Shown here: one piece after another, positions 38,897-40,217 of the stretch
Numbering within the stretch: position 1 is the stretch's first letter
How the letters are laid out: every line of letters starts with the position of its first letter
Assembly: GCA_020063185.1 (NCBI GenBank)
Contig: JAGUUY010000051.1
Coordinates: 1-40,217, forward strand
Reading direction: 5' to 3'
DNA length: 40,217 nt
DNA from: Bacillota bacterium
GTDB taxonomy: Bacteria > Bacillota > Desulfotomaculia > Desulfotomaculales > Ammonificaceae
Made by a program: the position numbers and the translations under genes
The notes under the pieces: generated by a model
Databases searched by the model: none
Told to the model about the DNA's origin: nothing
Seen by the model: the letters and a program-made list of their open reading frames with translations, nothing else

Positions 38897-40217
38897 CTAA
38901 AGGTAATTTAACGGGTTGCGCGGTGCGCCGTTTACCAGCACCTCGAAATGCAGGTGCGGCCCGGTCGAGTTTCCGGTCGAACCCACCCGGCCGATATTCT
39001 GACCGCGCCCCACAACCTCACCGATACCGACATTGATGCTGGAAAGGTGCGCGTACCGGGTAACCACACCGTCGCCGTGGTCTATTTCAACCGTACGCCC
39101 ATACCCTCCGTTCCACCCCGCCCGCACGACCGTACCCGCGCCGGCGCTGCCCACGACGGTACCGTGCCCGGCGCCGATGTCCAACCCGGTGTGCATCCGA
39201 CCCCAGCGCATACCGTAGCCGGAAAGGATGGGGCCGGAGATCGGCCAGCCGAGATTGGCCCGTCCCTGGCCGCGGGAGGCCAGAAGGTACTGGCTTCCAC
39301 GCCGCTCGATTTGCTTTTCGGGCGCGTTCACTTGACGTGTGCTAAGCAATTCGCGGTTTATTTCCACGCCGTTATGCACCGTTACACGATATGTTATTTC
39401 CTTCGTGCCCGGTTTGCCGGCCTTAACGACTTTCACCTGCCCGCTGCGCAGGCTGCTGTCATATTGCACTTCGCGGGGAAAAGGAATCGGCTCCTCTTTC
39501 ATGGTTTCAAAAACCTGGACAACCGTTAAAACCGGCTTTTCCCTGCGGAGCGCGATAATCTGTCCGATCGCAAGCCGGTCGGGATTCAACAACGGATTGG
39601 CCGCAATAATGTCCTCCAGGGTGACTTGTTCCGCGGCCGCGATGTCCCACAACGTGTCCCCGTCTTTAACCGTATAGCGCCAATTTTCCTCTATCCCTTT
39701 GCGGACGGCGGTTAAAGCCTCCTCCATACCGGTAATACGGTCCACAGGGACCTTTTTTACCACCACGTCAACCTTTCCGTCGAAAGATAACGGCGCATCG
39801 GGGTTTACGGTGTACATCCGCCGGACGGAATCAAGAAAAGCGTGCGCGGTTGCTTTGTTTTTGAAATAAAACCGTTCTTCGCCGTCGACACGCACCACGG
39901 CGGCCGACGTGTATAGATGTAGGGCGTTTATCAGCCTGCGCTCCAATTCCCCCGCGGTCAACAGCCTGTCATGGACGCCCCTTACACTCCGGTAGGCAAT
40001 GTTCTCCTGTAGGGTAACGGCCTGCCCCAGGGTGTCTTCTTGCGCACGCTGTATCTTTCCGACTACCTCTTCGGCGACGCCCCGTTTTGCGACGATACCC
40101 ACGGGCGTTTCGTTGACCGTTACCATGCACCGGGTAGTGGCGGACAACAACACGATCAGGCAAAAAACAACAGCAGCTCCCACCACGCAAAGCTGCTCTT
40201 TAAACTCACGCGACCAA
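38897..40217 (-). CDS. M23 metallopeptidase with LysM and G5 domains, 5' end beyond the window
   Basis: This peptidoglycan hydrolase is anchored by an N-terminal hydrophobic segment. Numbered from GTG 40186, it has a LysM at about 171-213 (YTVKDGDTLWDIA), a G5 domain at about 219-298 and an M23 lysostaphin-like domain at about 315-429 with HTGLDIG (H332, D336) and GPHLHFE. Such proteins act on the wall in growth or sporulation. The frame stays open from 40186 to the window edge (WSREFKEQLC) and GTG 40186 has no ribosome binding site, so the true start probably lies to the right. I therefore extend it to the edge as partial. Confidence 0.9.
   Translation of the reverse strand, partial: WSREFKEQLCVVGAAVVFCLIVLLSATTRCMVTVNETPVGIVAKRGVAEEVVGKIQRAQEDTLGQAVTLQENIAYRSVRGVHDRLLTAGELERRLINALHLYTSAAVVRVDGEERFYFKNKATAHAFLDSVRRMYTVNPDAPLSFDGKVDVVVKKVPVDRITGMEEALTAVRKGIEENWRYTVKDGDTLWDIAAAEQVTLEDIIAANPLLNPDRLAIGQIIALRREKPVLTVVQVFETMKEEPIPFPREVQYDSSLRSGQVKVVKAGKPGTKEITYRVTVHNGVEINRELLSTRQVNAPEKQIERRGSQYLLASRGQGRANLGWPISGPILSGYGMRWGRMHTGLDIGAGHGTVVGSAGAGTVVRAGWNGGYGRTVEIDHGDGVVTRYAHLSSINVGIGEVVGRGQNIGRVGSTGNSTGPHLHFEVLVNGAPRNPLNYL

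Overview
The window looks like chromosomal DNA of an endospore-forming, sulfate- or sulfite-reducing Firmicute of the Desulfotomaculum/Pelotomaculum/Desulforudis type. The assignment is inferred from gene content. Spore genes (sleB-ypeB and a YlmC/YmxH-type PRC-barrel gene) sit with a DsrM-DsrK-DsrC module that lacks dsrJOP. The cell envelope genes (csaB, a TagA/WecG enzyme, a LytR-CpsA-Psr protein) are typical of monoderms. About three dozen genes are on the minus strand and only two (12594-13097 and 17223-18785) on the plus strand. No rRNA, tRNA, CRISPR array or intact transposase was found.

Layout from left to right. 1-393 holds the edge of an unidentified leftward gene and a tight cluster of DnaA boxes. 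394-7153 holds housekeeping genes: comFC, a membrane GAF-GGDEF diguanylate cyclase, metK with a clear sigma-A promoter, a PRC-barrel gene, a phosphohexomutase and a DUF421 membrane protein. 7285-20780 is a cell-surface polysaccharide region: a GalE-like epimerase, galU, a TagO/WecA-type initiating transferase, fabZ, an LCP ligase, DUF4330, a UDP-sugar dehydrogenase, two GT4 glycosyltransferases, an O-antigen-ligase-type protein, csaB and a TagA/WecG transferase. Together they could make nucleotide sugars, start a chain on undecaprenyl phosphate, extend and polymerise it, pyruvylate it and attach it to peptidoglycan. 20881-25145 is a MarR-controlled efflux operon with two adaptors and a 14-TM MFS pump. 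Its promoter overlaps one of two perfect palindromes. 25366-30002 holds a heme O synthase homologue, ypeB, sleB, endonuclease V and cutA.

30226-35002 is the sulfur-energy region. In transcription order it has two near-identical 2[4Fe-4S] ferredoxins, dsrM, dsrK and dsrC, then a strong hairpin terminator, then a CbiA/DsrN-like amidase. DsrM would pass quinone-pool electrons to the HdrD-like DsrK, which is known to act on the DsrC cysteine pair. The ferredoxins suggest an extra soluble electron route. 35451-40217 holds murA, a gluzincin-type membrane peptidase, a TPR protein and an M23/LysM/G5 peptidase that runs off the right edge.

The most unusual signal is between the genes. At least eleven short tandem arrays have a 7-bp period but different unit sequences. 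Several are headed by GGGTCN followed by GTTnnnn heptamers. A 99-100-bp element with 12-bp terminal inverted repeats occurs twice (30053 and 38452), with a miniature relative at 25245. Two genes end inside the arrays.
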